The notes under the pieces: generated by a model
The model's input: only the letters and a program-made list of their open reading frames with translations
The model's database searches: none
Told to the model about the DNA's origin: nothing
Shown here: piece after piece, positions 1-8,257 of the stretch
How the letters are laid out: every line of letters begins with the position of its first letter
Numbering within the stretch: the first letter of the stretch is position 1
NCBI GenBank assembly: GCA_902536935.1
Contig: CACAZM010000006.1
Location: 18,915 to 82,914 of the forward strand
Direction of reading: 5' to 3'
Length of the DNA stretch: 64,000 nt
Source of the DNA: an uncultured Bacteroidota bacterium
GTDB lineage: Bacteria; Bacteroidota; Bacteroidia; Flavobacteriales; Flavobacteriaceae
Program-made: the position numbers and the translations under genes

Positions 1-310
1 CATGGCGAGCCACCGCATGGGGAACAACTCGAATTCCTTTTTCTTTATATCCTGTTTTTAAAGGAATTTTGTCATGAAATTCCAATGGCCCTGATTGTAA
101 TGTTTCCATATTTTGAATTGGGAAGTACAATACGACAGCTTTTTTTACCCACTTGTTGACTTGCCACCCATTAGATGTTGGTTCGGCAACGCGTAACTCT
201 CCCTTATCAAGCTGATCGATAGCCGATCGAATCACTCCCTGAACGTTTTTACTGTCTAATAGTGTACGGTCTTCCCATGCTTTCTCAATGGTATTTTGAA
301 ATTGACTCAT
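1..310 (-). CDS. dapD: Tetrahydrodipicolinate N-succinyltransferase, N-terminal part (cut by window edge)
   Basis: The reverse strand from 310 encodes the first 103 residues of a protein that continues past position 1. It begins MSQFQNTIEKAWEDR, and the visible part ends with a VVPHAVARH segment. That pattern of an N-terminal helical region leading to an R-V-P-x-A-x-AR segment before the left-handed beta-helix is typical of DapD. DapD makes N-succinyl-2-amino-6-oxopimelate in the cytoplasmic lysine/diaminopimelate pathway. The gene diverges from ruvX across an 87-bp gap. A TATCTTTG box on the reverse strand (326-333) lies 15 bp upstream of the start. The hexapeptide-repeat half is outside the window, so the call rests on the N-terminal domain only. 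Confidence 0.85.
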   Translation of the reverse strand, partial: MSQFQNTIEKAWEDRTLLDSKNVQGVIRSAIDQLDKGELRVAEPTSNGWQVNKWVKKAVVLYFPIQNMETLQSGPLEFHDKIPLKTGYKEKGIRVVPHAVARH

Positions 311-325
311 CTTGCAAATTTTCTT

Positions 326-333
326 CAAAGATA
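326..333 (-). promoter_or_regulatory. Candidate -7 box for dapD
   Basis: Reverse-strand TATCTTTG fits the Bacteroidota -7 consensus TAnnTTTG and sits 15 bp before the dapD ATG. No good -33 TTG was found at the expected spacing, so support is partial. Confidence 0.35.
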
Positions 334-384
334 ACTTCATTTTATCAAAAAAAAGGGCAGTTCACAAAATCGATACAATAAGTG

Positions 385-392
385 TATTTTTG
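385..392 (+). promoter_or_regulatory. Candidate -7 box for ruvX-def-mazG
   Basis: TATTTTTG matches TAnnTTTG and ends only 5 bp before the ruvX ATG at 398. If used, transcription would begin at or next to the start codon, giving a leaderless or nearly leaderless message. A clear -33 element is not visible. Confidence 0.35.
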
Positions 393-397
393 CATCA

Positions 398-823
398 ATG
401 GGTCGATTACTAGCGATAGATTACGGGGGAAAACGGTGTGGGATTGCAGTCACCGATTTAGATCAGGTGTTTGCCTTCGGCCACGGAACGGTTTCGACTA
501 CTGATTTGTTAGATTATCTCAAAGATTATACACTAAAAGAGAATGTAGAGGGGATTGTTGTTGGCATGCCTAAACGCCTTAACAATGAACCCTCATCAAT
601 TGCCAAAGATATTGATCAATTTATTTCGGAGTGCAAGTTACAGTTTCCCAACCTTAAGTTGCATTCCTATGATGAGCGGTTTACTTCAAAAATTGCATCG
701 CATGAGATTGCAATGGCAAGCTCTAAAAAACAAATTCGACAAAACAAAAAGCTCATTGATCAAGTCAGTGCAACCCTATTACTTCAGTCTTTCTTGTCAC
801 ATAAACAAACAAAGACATCATGA
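398..823 (+). CDS. ruvX: RuvX/YqgF family Holliday-junction resolvase-like nuclease
   Basis: This 141-residue protein has the YqgF signature of an RNase H-like fold: the N-terminal LLAIDYGGKRCGIAVTD strand-loop with its acidic residue, a central IVVGMP strand, and a C-terminal DERFTS and helical part. Members take part in pre-16S rRNA 5' end processing and were named as putative Holliday-junction resolvases. It is full length for the family. The last four bases overlap the start of the deformylase gene (ATGA), and mazG follows by a one-base overlap, so the three form one operon. This grouping of translation and housekeeping genes is common in Bacteroidota. Confidence 0.9.
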   Translation: MGRLLAIDYGGKRCGIAVTDLDQVFAFGHGTVSTTDLLDYLKDYTLKENVEGIVVGMPKRLNNEPSSIAKDIDQFISECKLQFPNLKLHSYDERFTSKIASHEIAMASSKKQIRQNKKLIDQVSATLLLQSFLSHKQTKTS

Positions 824-1413
824 CACTTCCTATATACGCATATGGGCATCCTATTCTTCGTCAAAAAACAGAGGAAATAGATACGAATTATTCAGATTTA
901 AAGTCTTTAGTTAACAACATGTGGGAAACGATGTACAATGCGAATGGGGTGGGTTTGGCAGCTCCTCAAATTGGTCTTGCTCTGAGATTATTTGTTGTTG
1001 ATGCTAGCCCGTTTTCCGCTGACCCTGAACTTTCAGAGGAAGAACAACAACAAATCAAACGTTTCAAGCATGTTTTTATCAATCCATCAATTAAGGCCTT
1101 TCGTGGAGATATGGTCGACTTTAATGAGGGTTGCTTGAGTATGCCCGATATACGTGGTGAAGTGACTCGCAAAGATGGTATTTTGATATCATATTATGAT
1201 CTTGACTTTAAATATCATGAGTTGGAGCTGAACGGATTAGCGTCTCGTGTTGTTCAGCATGAATACGACCATATTGAAGGGAAACTCTTTACGGACAAAC
1301 TCAGCCCATTTAAGCGAAAGATATTGAAATCAAAGCTCCTTCAAATTGAAAAGGGGAATATAACAGTCGATTATCCCATGCAGTTTCCGATTAAGCAAAA
1401 AAACAAATTCTAA
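820..1413 (+). CDS. def: Peptide deformylase
   Basis: The 197-residue protein removes the N-formyl group from nascent proteins in the cytoplasm, using a bound metal. All three family motifs are present: GVGLAAPQIG near residue 43, EGCLSMP with metal-ligand Cys105, and HEYDH at residues 147-151 supplying two metal-binding histidines and the catalytic glutamate. An insertion rich in Glu and Gln between the first two motifs (about residues 67-80) is usual for Bacteroidota enzymes. It overlaps ruvX by four bases and mazG by one base, which implies coupled translation. Confidence 0.96.
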   Translation: MTLPIYAYGHPILRQKTEEIDTNYSDLKSLVNNMWETMYNANGVGLAAPQIGLALRLFVVDASPFSADPELSEEEQQQIKRFKHVFINPSIKAFRGDMVDFNEGCLSMPDIRGEVTRKDGILISYYDLDFKYHELELNGLASRVVQHEYDHIEGKLFTDKLSPFKRKILKSKLLQIEKGNITVDYPMQFPIKQKNKF

Positions 1414-2189
1414 TGTCAGATCGAAAGAAACAGTTGGAAGCCATTGATCGACTGCTGACCACAATGGATGATCTTCGAGAACAGTGTCCTTGGGATCGCA
1501 AGCAAACCTTTAAGAGTTTACGTCATTTGACGATTGAGGAGACCTATGAATTGAGCGAGTCTTTGTTGAAGGGGAGCCCTGAGGACATCAAGTCCGAACT
1601 TGGTGATTTGCTTCTTCACATTGTATTTTATGCAAAAATTGGTAGTGAGCAGTCTTCATTTGATATTGCCGATGTTGCCAATCGCATTTGCGATAAGCTG
1701 ATTCAGCGCCATCCGCATGTCTATGGGGATATTGAAGTGGCAGACGAAAAAGAAGTAAAGCGAAACTGGGAACAACTTAAACTCAAGCATGATCGTAAGG
1801 GAGTGCTCGACGGCGTTCCCGATTCACTGCCTTCTTTGATAAAGGCATATCGAATGCAAGAGAAAGCTGCAGGCGTAGGCTTTGATTGGGATCAGACGGT
1901 AGATGTCATGCAAAAAATTGAAGAAGAATTACAAGAGTTTTATGACGAAGTTGATCGAAACGATAAAGCATCTGCAGAAGCCGAGTTTGGAGACTTGCTG
2001 TTTTCTTTGGTGAATTATGCTCGTTTTATTGGAATCAATCCAGACGATGCCTTATCGCGGACGAATCAAAAGTTTCGCAGCCGCTTTGTAGGCATGGAGA
2101 AAAAAATCTCAGACCGTCAAATCAATATGAATCAACTCAAACTTGATGATTGGGAAAAATTGTGGCAAGAGGTAAAATCTGAGAAATAG
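1413..2189 (+). CDS. mazG: Nucleoside triphosphate pyrophosphohydrolase MazG
   Basis: The 258 residues contain two MazG all-alpha domains. The first carries the metal-binding EETYE and SELGDLL segments (about residues 47-70); the second has EEELQEF and EFGDLLFSLVNYAR (about residues 170-210). The enzyme hydrolyses NTPs or dNTPs to monophosphate and pyrophosphate, which cleans aberrant nucleotides and in some species tunes the stringent response. It is last in the ruvX-def-mazG operon and runs convergent to the DUF349 gene with one base between the two stop codons, so no separate terminator fits there. Confidence 0.93.
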   Translation: MSDRKKQLEAIDRLLTTMDDLREQCPWDRKQTFKSLRHLTIEETYELSESLLKGSPEDIKSELGDLLLHIVFYAKIGSEQSSFDIADVANRICDKLIQRHPHVYGDIEVADEKEVKRNWEQLKLKHDRKGVLDGVPDSLPSLIKAYRMQEKAAGVGFDWDQTVDVMQKIEEELQEFYDEVDRNDKASAEAEFGDLLFSLVNYARFIGINPDDALSRTNQKFRSRFVGMEKKISDRQINMNQLKLDDWEKLWQEVKSEK

Positions 2190-2190
2190 A

Positions 2191-4176
2191 TTATACTCTT
2201 TTGAAAGCGTCTAGCTTTTGTTGCAAATCATCAATGATTTTCTTTTGTTTTTCAAGGTCTTTCATAACCTTATTCACCAACGGGTTTTCCGATGAACTTT
2301 TAGAGAAAAACTCCATATTCGTTTCGAGTTGAATGTACTCTTGTTTGGCTTTGTCTAAGCGTTGCTTGATTTGTGATTTTTCTTTTTGAATAAGTTCAGT
2401 TCGTTCACCCATCAACTTGAGTTTAAGCTTATACTTAAACGCAGCAATAGATTCTTTATCCTCACCGAGTTTTTTTAGCGCATTACCAATGGTCGCAACA
2501 AACTCGCTGTTAATTTGATTTGTTTTCTGACCCACAGATCCAATTTTGGTCCATTCCTCAATAAACTGATCGATACTGGTTCGGTCAAGACCCTCTTCTG
2601 ATTGGAGTTTTTTCAGCAACTCATCTTTTTCTTCAAATGCGTGTTGTTCGCCTTCTGATAGTTTGTTTTTTCGATCACCGAGAAGCGTAAAATAATCATT
2701 ACATGCTTTCCGAAATAGTTTCCACGCTTTATCGTTTTGTTTTCTAGAGACGGGTCCCATTTCTTTCCACTTTTTCTGTAGGGCGATCACTTTAGGCGTT
2801 GTCGCTACAAAATCATCTGTTTGTAAAAAGATCTCAACTTGTTTTACAAGTTCCATACGTTGTTTAAAATTCTTGCTGTAGTCTCTTTTGAGTGACTTGT
2901 AAAATGTATTTCGCTTCCTACTAAAAAGCCGCATGACACCCTTAAACAATGCCCAAATTTCCGCATTATCACTTCGACTTACATGACCACATTCAAAAAA
3001 TGAGGTTCGTAAATTCTCCATGTCTCGGATCACCTTTTGCATCTCATTGTGGGTTCTGATCTCAACCTCAGCAAGTCGCTCCATTTGGACGATGATTGTT
3101 TTCTTTTTTTCGTAGTTGGCTTTATAAACCTGCGCTTGATTTTTTTGAAAAAACTGACGTTTTTCATGGATGACCTTTGTTGCTTCGCTAAAGCGCTCCC
3201 AGAGTGTTTCTCCGTGTTCTTTGGCGATTGGCCCCAACTCATCCTTCCAACGTTTGTGGAGTTCTTGTAGGTTTCTAAAGGCCTTCAGGATATTGTCCAT
3301 TTTACCCAATGCTTCGGCTTGCTCAATAATTTTTAATTTCTCTTCGTAATTATATTTAAAATCAAGCTCTCTGAATTCTCTGTTCAGATGGAGAAAATCA
3401 TAAAATATACCGACGTGATGGTGGTAGGTTTTCCAAATGTTATTTGCTTCTGCTCTGGGTACATGCCCAGATTCTCTCCACCGGGCTTGCAAGTCCTTGA
3501 ACTGTTTGTAGGTATCTGAAATAGGTTGGTCAAGCCCAATAAGTCCTTTGAGTTCATCGATTAAGTTTTTTCGAATGACCAAATTATTTTGAAACGAGTT
3601 TTCGAGTTCTTGATAATACCTTGCTTTTTCAGACTTATGTCTACGGATCAAATCATCATAGGTGGTTTTTTCTGGGATTTTAGCATCAAAATCTTTGAGT
3701 TCTCCCCCAGCATTGATAAAATCTTCTTTTTTCTTCTCTAAAATTTGACTGAGTTTTGGCTCGATTTGCTTGGAGAGTGCTTCCACATCACGTTTGTTAT
3801 GATGTACTTTTCCAGAAGATACTTTTTTATCTAGTGCTTTCAGTAGTTGGTCGAGATTGAGACAATCATAGTTTTCTTCTTCACTTTCTGTCAAAGAAGA
3901 TTCATCTTCATCAAGATTTGAATCTTCTGAAGTGGTATTTTCACCCTGTTGATCTTCAGTATTCTCTATTTTTCCTTCATCAGTAGATGGCCTAGCTTTG
4001 GTCACCTCCTGCTTTGGATGGTTTTCAGTTTCAGGGACTTTTTCGTCCACTTTATCTTCATTTGCATCTTGCAAATTGGCAACATTATCTAGCATGTCTC
4101 GGTTAACTTTGACAATCACAATATAGTAAAACTTTGTGAGTTTACTTTTTTGTGTTAATCCATCCATAAGGACCAT
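2191..4176 (-). CDS. DUF349 domain protein
   Basis: This is a 661-residue, highly charged, largely helical protein. An acidic, low-complexity N-terminal part (about residues 40-100) precedes repeated helical units containing W-(K/R)-x-x-G and W-x-x-F patterns (for example LQKKWKEMGPVSRKQNDKAWK), the mark of DUF349. The molecular role is not settled. The longest frame starts at 4176 and overlaps the aroE end by 22 bases. A start at 4095 (MLDNVANLQDAN) would remove an odd 27-residue leader and is equally likely. It has no signal peptide or membrane segment. Confidence 0.85.
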   Translation of the reverse strand: MVLMDGLTQKSKLTKFYYIVIVKVNRDMLDNVANLQDANEDKVDEKVPETENHPKQEVTKARPSTDEGKIENTEDQQGENTTSEDSNLDEDESSLTESEEENYDCLNLDQLLKALDKKVSSGKVHHNKRDVEALSKQIEPKLSQILEKKKEDFINAGGELKDFDAKIPEKTTYDDLIRRHKSEKARYYQELENSFQNNLVIRKNLIDELKGLIGLDQPISDTYKQFKDLQARWRESGHVPRAEANNIWKTYHHHVGIFYDFLHLNREFRELDFKYNYEEKLKIIEQAEALGKMDNILKAFRNLQELHKRWKDELGPIAKEHGETLWERFSEATKVIHEKRQFFQKNQAQVYKANYEKKKTIIVQMERLAEVEIRTHNEMQKVIRDMENLRTSFFECGHVSRSDNAEIWALFKGVMRLFSRKRNTFYKSLKRDYSKNFKQRMELVKQVEIFLQTDDFVATTPKVIALQKKWKEMGPVSRKQNDKAWKLFRKACNDYFTLLGDRKNKLSEGEQHAFEEKDELLKKLQSEEGLDRTSIDQFIEEWTKIGSVGQKTNQINSEFVATIGNALKKLGEDKESIAAFKYKLKLKLMGERTELIQKEKSQIKQRLDKAKQEYIQLETNMEFFSKSSSENPLVNKVMKDLEKQKKIIDDLQQKLDAFKRV

Positions 4177-4901
4177 GAGGCCTCTGCTTGCTCGACTAGC
4201 ATTTGATAGCCATTCAGGGCTGTGGCACCTTTGGCTTTACCCATTTGCATAAAAGTGGTGACTTTGGGGTTGTAGATCAGGTCATATAACAAATGTTGAG
4301 CGTTGATTTGCTTATAGTCAATTGGTGGATATGCATCTGTTTTAGGATGGGTGCCAAGTGGAGTGCAGTTAATAAGCAAGCTATGCTCTTCATAATCTGT
4401 GGCTGAAAGTTGGTGATATGCCTTTCTGTCTGGCCCTTCACTTCGAGACACTTTCAGCACTTGTATATTTATTTGTTCTAAGACATAACAAACCGCTTTT
4501 GAAGCCCCGCCAGTTCCCAAAACAAGTGCTTTATTGTGATGTGGTTTGAGATGATTCAAAAGGGTTTTTTGAAAGCCGATATGATCTGTATTATAACCTA
4601 ATCGTTTGTCGTCTTTAAATACAATTGTATTGACAGCACCAATCGCTTTCGCAACTGGGTCAAGCCCATCCAGAAAAGGAATGACTTCCTCCTTGTAAGG
4701 AATAGTTACATTCATACCAGAGATGTTTTCCCGGCTGAGAAGACTTTTGAAGGTTGATAGATTTTCAAGATCAAAGTTAACGTACTTATGTTGGATATTT
4801 TCAACTCTAAACTTATTTGAGAAGTAATCTCTTGAAAAAGAGTAGCCGATATCCTTTCCTAATAATCCAAAAAGTTTATTGTCGCTTTCGATCATAAACA
4901 T
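4155..4901 (-). CDS. aroE: Shikimate dehydrogenase
   Basis: The 248-residue enzyme reduces 3-dehydroshikimate to shikimate with NADPH in aromatic amino-acid synthesis. The N-terminal substrate domain has the SFSRDYF region and NVTIPYKEEV with the catalytic lysine. AVNTIV and NTDHIGF carry the catalytic aspartate. The nucleotide fold has the glycine motif LGTGGASKAV, and the C-terminus NGYQMLVEQA is also typical. It overlaps the DUF368 gene upstream by 26 bases if the first ATG is used; a second in-frame ATG at 4895 (MIESDNK) is possible. It lies in a reverse-strand run with DUF349 and DUF368. Confidence 0.95.
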   Translation of the reverse strand: MFMIESDNKLFGLLGKDIGYSFSRDYFSNKFRVENIQHKYVNFDLENLSTFKSLLSRENISGMNVTIPYKEEVIPFLDGLDPVAKAIGAVNTIVFKDDKRLGYNTDHIGFQKTLLNHLKPHHNKALVLGTGGASKAVCYVLEQINIQVLKVSRSEGPDRKAYHQLSATDYEEHSLLINCTPLGTHPKTDAYPPIDYKQINAQHLLYDLIYNPKVTTFMQMGKAKGATALNGYQMLVEQAEASWSLWMD

Positions 4902-5841
4902 CTATAATAATAACAATTAATAGGCCAACGCCAATCCAAAATAGAGAAAAATATTGATAGAACCCACTGCTTTCCATGGTATTGTTTATCAATGAGTTGT
5001 TGGTCAGCAGGCGAAAATCAGACCAAGGCCAAAGGATTGATAGGGAGCCAACGATAAATCCAATTATCAAAGCATTTAGTTTGTGTTCGAAACGCACAAT
5101 AATATAGTGTAGTAAATTGGAAATGCTAACCAATCCAAACACCGAACCGCCAACAAAGACAACTAAAATGGTTAGCAATTCTTTGTACTCTTGCAATAGG
5201 GCTGAGTATGCTGAGGGGTTTTGAAGTAGCTGAACGCTGAATTCCCATACCGCATTTACAGCATCAACCAGTAGGAGGGCATAGTTGCCAAGGAGAATCA
5301 ATAAAAAAGAGCCCGAAAGTCCTGGAAGTGTCATACCAATGATGCTGATTAGACCACAGAAAAAGACAAACCATAGTTTTCTGTTTTCTGGAGCCGGCTC
5401 TAAAAATGTTAGGGACAAACCCACTGCAAGTCCAAGCAAACTGTATAACACGTATTTCAAATTCCATTTTCTAAAGTCTCTAATCAATACAAAAGCAGAC
5501 ATGACGACCATTCCAAAAAATAAACCTTTTACGTGTTGTTCATAGTGTAATAATGCGATATCAAGTACTCTAGAAACGGTGAAATAGCTCAGTAATATCC
5601 CTAAAGCGATCAACAACAAAAACAAGGCGTTGGTGTATTGGTAAAATCGTTTAAATCGACCTGTTAACAGCATATAAAATGCTTTGAGGTTCAAGCGCTT
5701 GAGCGAGTATAAAAATTCTGGATAGAAGCCAGTTACGATAGCAACAATCCCTCCGGACACACCTGGAACTTTATTGGCAATGCCCATAGCTAGTCCTTTG
5801 ACAATAAGCAAAATATGATCATATAATCCTCTTTGACTCAT
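4876..5841 (-). CDS. DUF368 membrane protein (second of a tandem pair)
   Basis: This 321-residue integral membrane protein has about eight hydrophobic segments. It contains the DUF368 hallmarks: an N-terminal GLAMGIANKVPGVSGGIVA loop and a second, inverted-looking MTLPGLSGSFLLILLGNY loop in the middle. Both re-entrant-like PG(V/L)SG segments are shared with its upstream neighbour. DUF368 proteins belong to a transporter family whose members have been linked to undecaprenyl-phosphate recycling; which role applies here cannot be read from sequence. It overlaps the next DUF368 gene by four bases (ATGA), so the two are co-translated. Confidence 0.88.
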   Translation of the reverse strand: MSQRGLYDHILLIVKGLAMGIANKVPGVSGGIVAIVTGFYPEFLYSLKRLNLKAFYMLLTGRFKRFYQYTNALFLLLIALGILLSYFTVSRVLDIALLHYEQHVKGLFFGMVVMSAFVLIRDFRKWNLKYVLYSLLGLAVGLSLTFLEPAPENRKLWFVFFCGLISIIGMTLPGLSGSFLLILLGNYALLLVDAVNAVWEFSVQLLQNPSAYSALLQEYKELLTILVVFVGGSVFGLVSISNLLHYIIVRFEHKLNALIIGFIVGSLSILWPWSDFRLLTNNSLINNTMESSGFYQYFSLFWIGVGLLIVIIIDVYDRKRQ

Positions 5842-6755
5842 TGCTTTTGGGATTGACTCATTTTATGAATTGCGTAGATTACAAAACTCCCAATAAGTAT
5901 AAACGAAAGGCCAATCCACAGTTCGGAATTGCTGAGTTCAAAATTGGGTAAAACAGCGGTCTGGCCGTGGTTTTCATCTTTTATGAATTGCTTCCATGGC
6001 CAGACCTTGTATAGAGAACCAAACATAAATCCAGCCATCGTCGCAAGCAAAGGATTCCGATAATTGAGATAGAGCTTTCCTACCCAGTGCGCAAACAGCT
6101 TAAGTCCAATTATCGCCCCCAACCCAAACGCAATAAGGTTTAAAAACCCTTGAATTTGAAAAGAACGAACGAGCTCAACAGTTTCAAGCGCAGTTTCATA
6201 AGCACCTAATAAAACCAAAATAAATGCTCCCGAAACTCCTGGAAGTATCATTGCCATAATCATCAACATTCCACATAGAAACAGGTAGGTTAGGGCTTCG
6301 TTTGCCGCTGCAGGAGATAAAAAGCTGATCAAAAATGAAATCAGTCCTCCAATAACCAAAACAAAAATTGTGCTTGGAGACCAATGTTTAACGTCCTTGC
6401 AAATCAAGATCGAACTAGCGAAAATCAGCCCAAAGAAAAAAGACCAAAGTTCAAGGGCGTGATTTTCTAGAAAAAAGCCAATGATGGAACTTAAAAACAA
6501 AATACTTGTGGAAATCCCTAAAAAAAGAGGTAATAAAAAGGGGCCATTGATTTTTTGCCATGAAGCCTTTCGATTTGCACCAAACAAAGCTAAAATTTCT
6601 TTTACATTGAGACGGTTTATTGAAGCAATTAAGTCTTCATATATATTTGTGATCAGAGCAATTGTACCGCCAGAAACCCCGGGAACAAGATCTGCAATTC
6701 CCATTGCAATGCCTTTAAGATATATGCCTATTGTTGATTTATTGAATTTAATCAT
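5838..6755 (-). CDS. DUF368 membrane protein (first of a tandem pair)
   Basis: This 305-residue membrane protein is paralogous to the following gene. It has the same two loops, GIAMGIADLVPGVSGGTIAL near the N-terminus and MAMILPGVSGAFILVLLGAY in the middle, and a matching W-PW motif near the C-terminus (YKVWPWKQF here, SILWPWSDF in the partner). It has about eight membrane segments. The pair may form a heterodimer or cover two lipid substrates; that is inference. It is the promoter-proximal gene of the DUF368-DUF368-aroE-DUF349 reverse-strand run, 29 bp downstream of the TPR gene. Confidence 0.88.
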   Translation of the reverse strand: MIKFNKSTIGIYLKGIAMGIADLVPGVSGGTIALITNIYEDLIASINRLNVKEILALFGANRKASWQKINGPFLLPLFLGISTSILFLSSIIGFFLENHALELWSFFFGLIFASSILICKDVKHWSPSTIFVLVIGGLISFLISFLSPAAANEALTYLFLCGMLMIMAMILPGVSGAFILVLLGAYETALETVELVRSFQIQGFLNLIAFGLGAIIGLKLFAHWVGKLYLNYRNPLLATMAGFMFGSLYKVWPWKQFIKDENHGQTAVLPNFELSNSELWIGLSFILIGSFVIYAIHKMSQSQKQ

Positions 6756-6784
6756 CGAGGCAAAAATACGAAATAAGAAGGTGC

Positions 6785-8173
6785 TTAGACCTTTAAAGAC
6801 AGACTTTGCTTAACAAACGAGGAACTTTTAAACTCAGGAAAGGTTTCGTAAAAGTGGTTGAGTTGTTTGGCATCTGACATGTAGGCATTTTTGAGGTAAA
6901 AACTCGCTTCAAGTGACTGTGAGGACAACAAATAAATCCCGCCGAGACGGAAGCTTATCACACTGCTTTCAGGATGAAATTCAAGTCCGTGTTGCAAAAT
7001 TTCCAATGCTCTTGGATAATCGTGCATTTCTTTGAGAACATCTGCCCATTTAACCCATGTGTCAACCTCATAATTTCCAAGATTGACACACTCAGTAAAA
7101 CCCATATCTGCTTCTTCAAAAAAGCCCAAAGCAAAGTTGATTTCAGCGTACCTTTTCCATGTCGTAACATTGACATTGTCAATATGTATGGATTTCTTTA
7201 CGTAGTATAGAGCTTTTTCGAAGTCTTTGTTATCAAAATATACATCGATTAAGGCAATCCATGCTTTTTCATATAAAGGATCTTCATTTAATGTCCTTTT
7301 GAAATACTCTATGGCAAGTTTAGTATTTCCCAATTCTAGATGACAGTGTCCAATGTGCAATAGTGCAAATGCAGTTGGCTCATCGATTGACAAGGTCATT
7401 TCGTAGGCGAGTATTGCTTCGTTATAGCGTTTCATTTTTTGAAGTGTTTTTCCCATCTCAAAATAGGCACCGATGAAGTCGTTATCGCAAATGACTGCAA
7501 AGTCATAGGAGCTTAAGGCTTGTTTAAGCAGCCCCTTACTCGCATATTGACGACCCAATTGATGCCATGCGATTTCGCTAAAGGGATCAGCTTCTAAAAA
7601 TTTATTGAGGAATTCAATTGCACCATCTGGGTTTTCTAAAGATTCAAAACAATATATCACATTGTATAAAGCATGGGTGTCTTTTGGGTCTTCGTTTAGA
7701 CACTTTATAAAGTGCTCCTTTGCCATAGTATAGCTATCTAAGAAAAGATATTCCATCGCCAACATGCTGTGAAATTCGGCTTGACTCTCGCAGTACTCTA
7801 AGCCTTTGGTCAAGAATGATATTGCTTCCTGATGCCTTTTGGTTTTTGATAGGATAACTGCCTTGTGAATATACACATATTCGTTGTAGGGCTCCATTTC
7901 CCCAAGCTTATCAATCACCTCTTCAGCTTCCTTATACTGATTATTTAGCAGCATTAATTCGACATGAAGAAGTTTTAATCCGCTATTTCCAGGGTGTTGA
8001 TTTTCACCAATTTCAAGTGCTGTGTAAGCCAAACGAAGGCTGCCTGAATCAATGTAATATTGGATAATTTCTTCAAATTCAGTGGCGTCGAAAAAGTTCA
8101 CTCGGTTTGATTGTAACATCAACTCAAAACGAGCGATTGGAGATTTGTGGTCTTTGTTAGAATTTGTATTCAT
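6785..8173 (-). CDS. Tetratricopeptide repeat protein
   Basis: This 462-residue soluble protein is made of about eleven TPR units. Examples are AYTALEIGENQHPGNSGLK, AWHQLGRQYASKGLLKQAL and ALLHIGHCHLELGNTKLAIE, each with the W/L-G-Y-A-P spacing of the family. It has no signal peptide, so it is predicted to act in the cytoplasm as a scaffold. The partner is unknown. It is followed by the DUF368 pair on the same strand and preceded by an 84-bp gap after the aminotransferase gene. Confidence 0.9.
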   Translation of the reverse strand: MNTNSNKDHKSPIARFELMLQSNRVNFFDATEFEEIIQYYIDSGSLRLAYTALEIGENQHPGNSGLKLLHVELMLLNNQYKEAEEVIDKLGEMEPYNEYVYIHKAVILSKTKRHQEAISFLTKGLEYCESQAEFHSMLAMEYLFLDSYTMAKEHFIKCLNEDPKDTHALYNVIYCFESLENPDGAIEFLNKFLEADPFSEIAWHQLGRQYASKGLLKQALSSYDFAVICDNDFIGAYFEMGKTLQKMKRYNEAILAYEMTLSIDEPTAFALLHIGHCHLELGNTKLAIEYFKRTLNEDPLYEKAWIALIDVYFDNKDFEKALYYVKKSIHIDNVNVTTWKRYAEINFALGFFEEADMGFTECVNLGNYEVDTWVKWADVLKEMHDYPRALEILQHGLEFHPESSVISFRLGGIYLLSSQSLEASFYLKNAYMSDAKQLNHFYETFPEFKSSSFVKQSLSLKV

Positions 8174-8257
8174 TAAATGACTTACATTCTAATTATAAAG
8201 TTAAACCCAAGGTTGATAAAAATGAAATAAACGGATTTATTGTTTTTAACAATTTAA

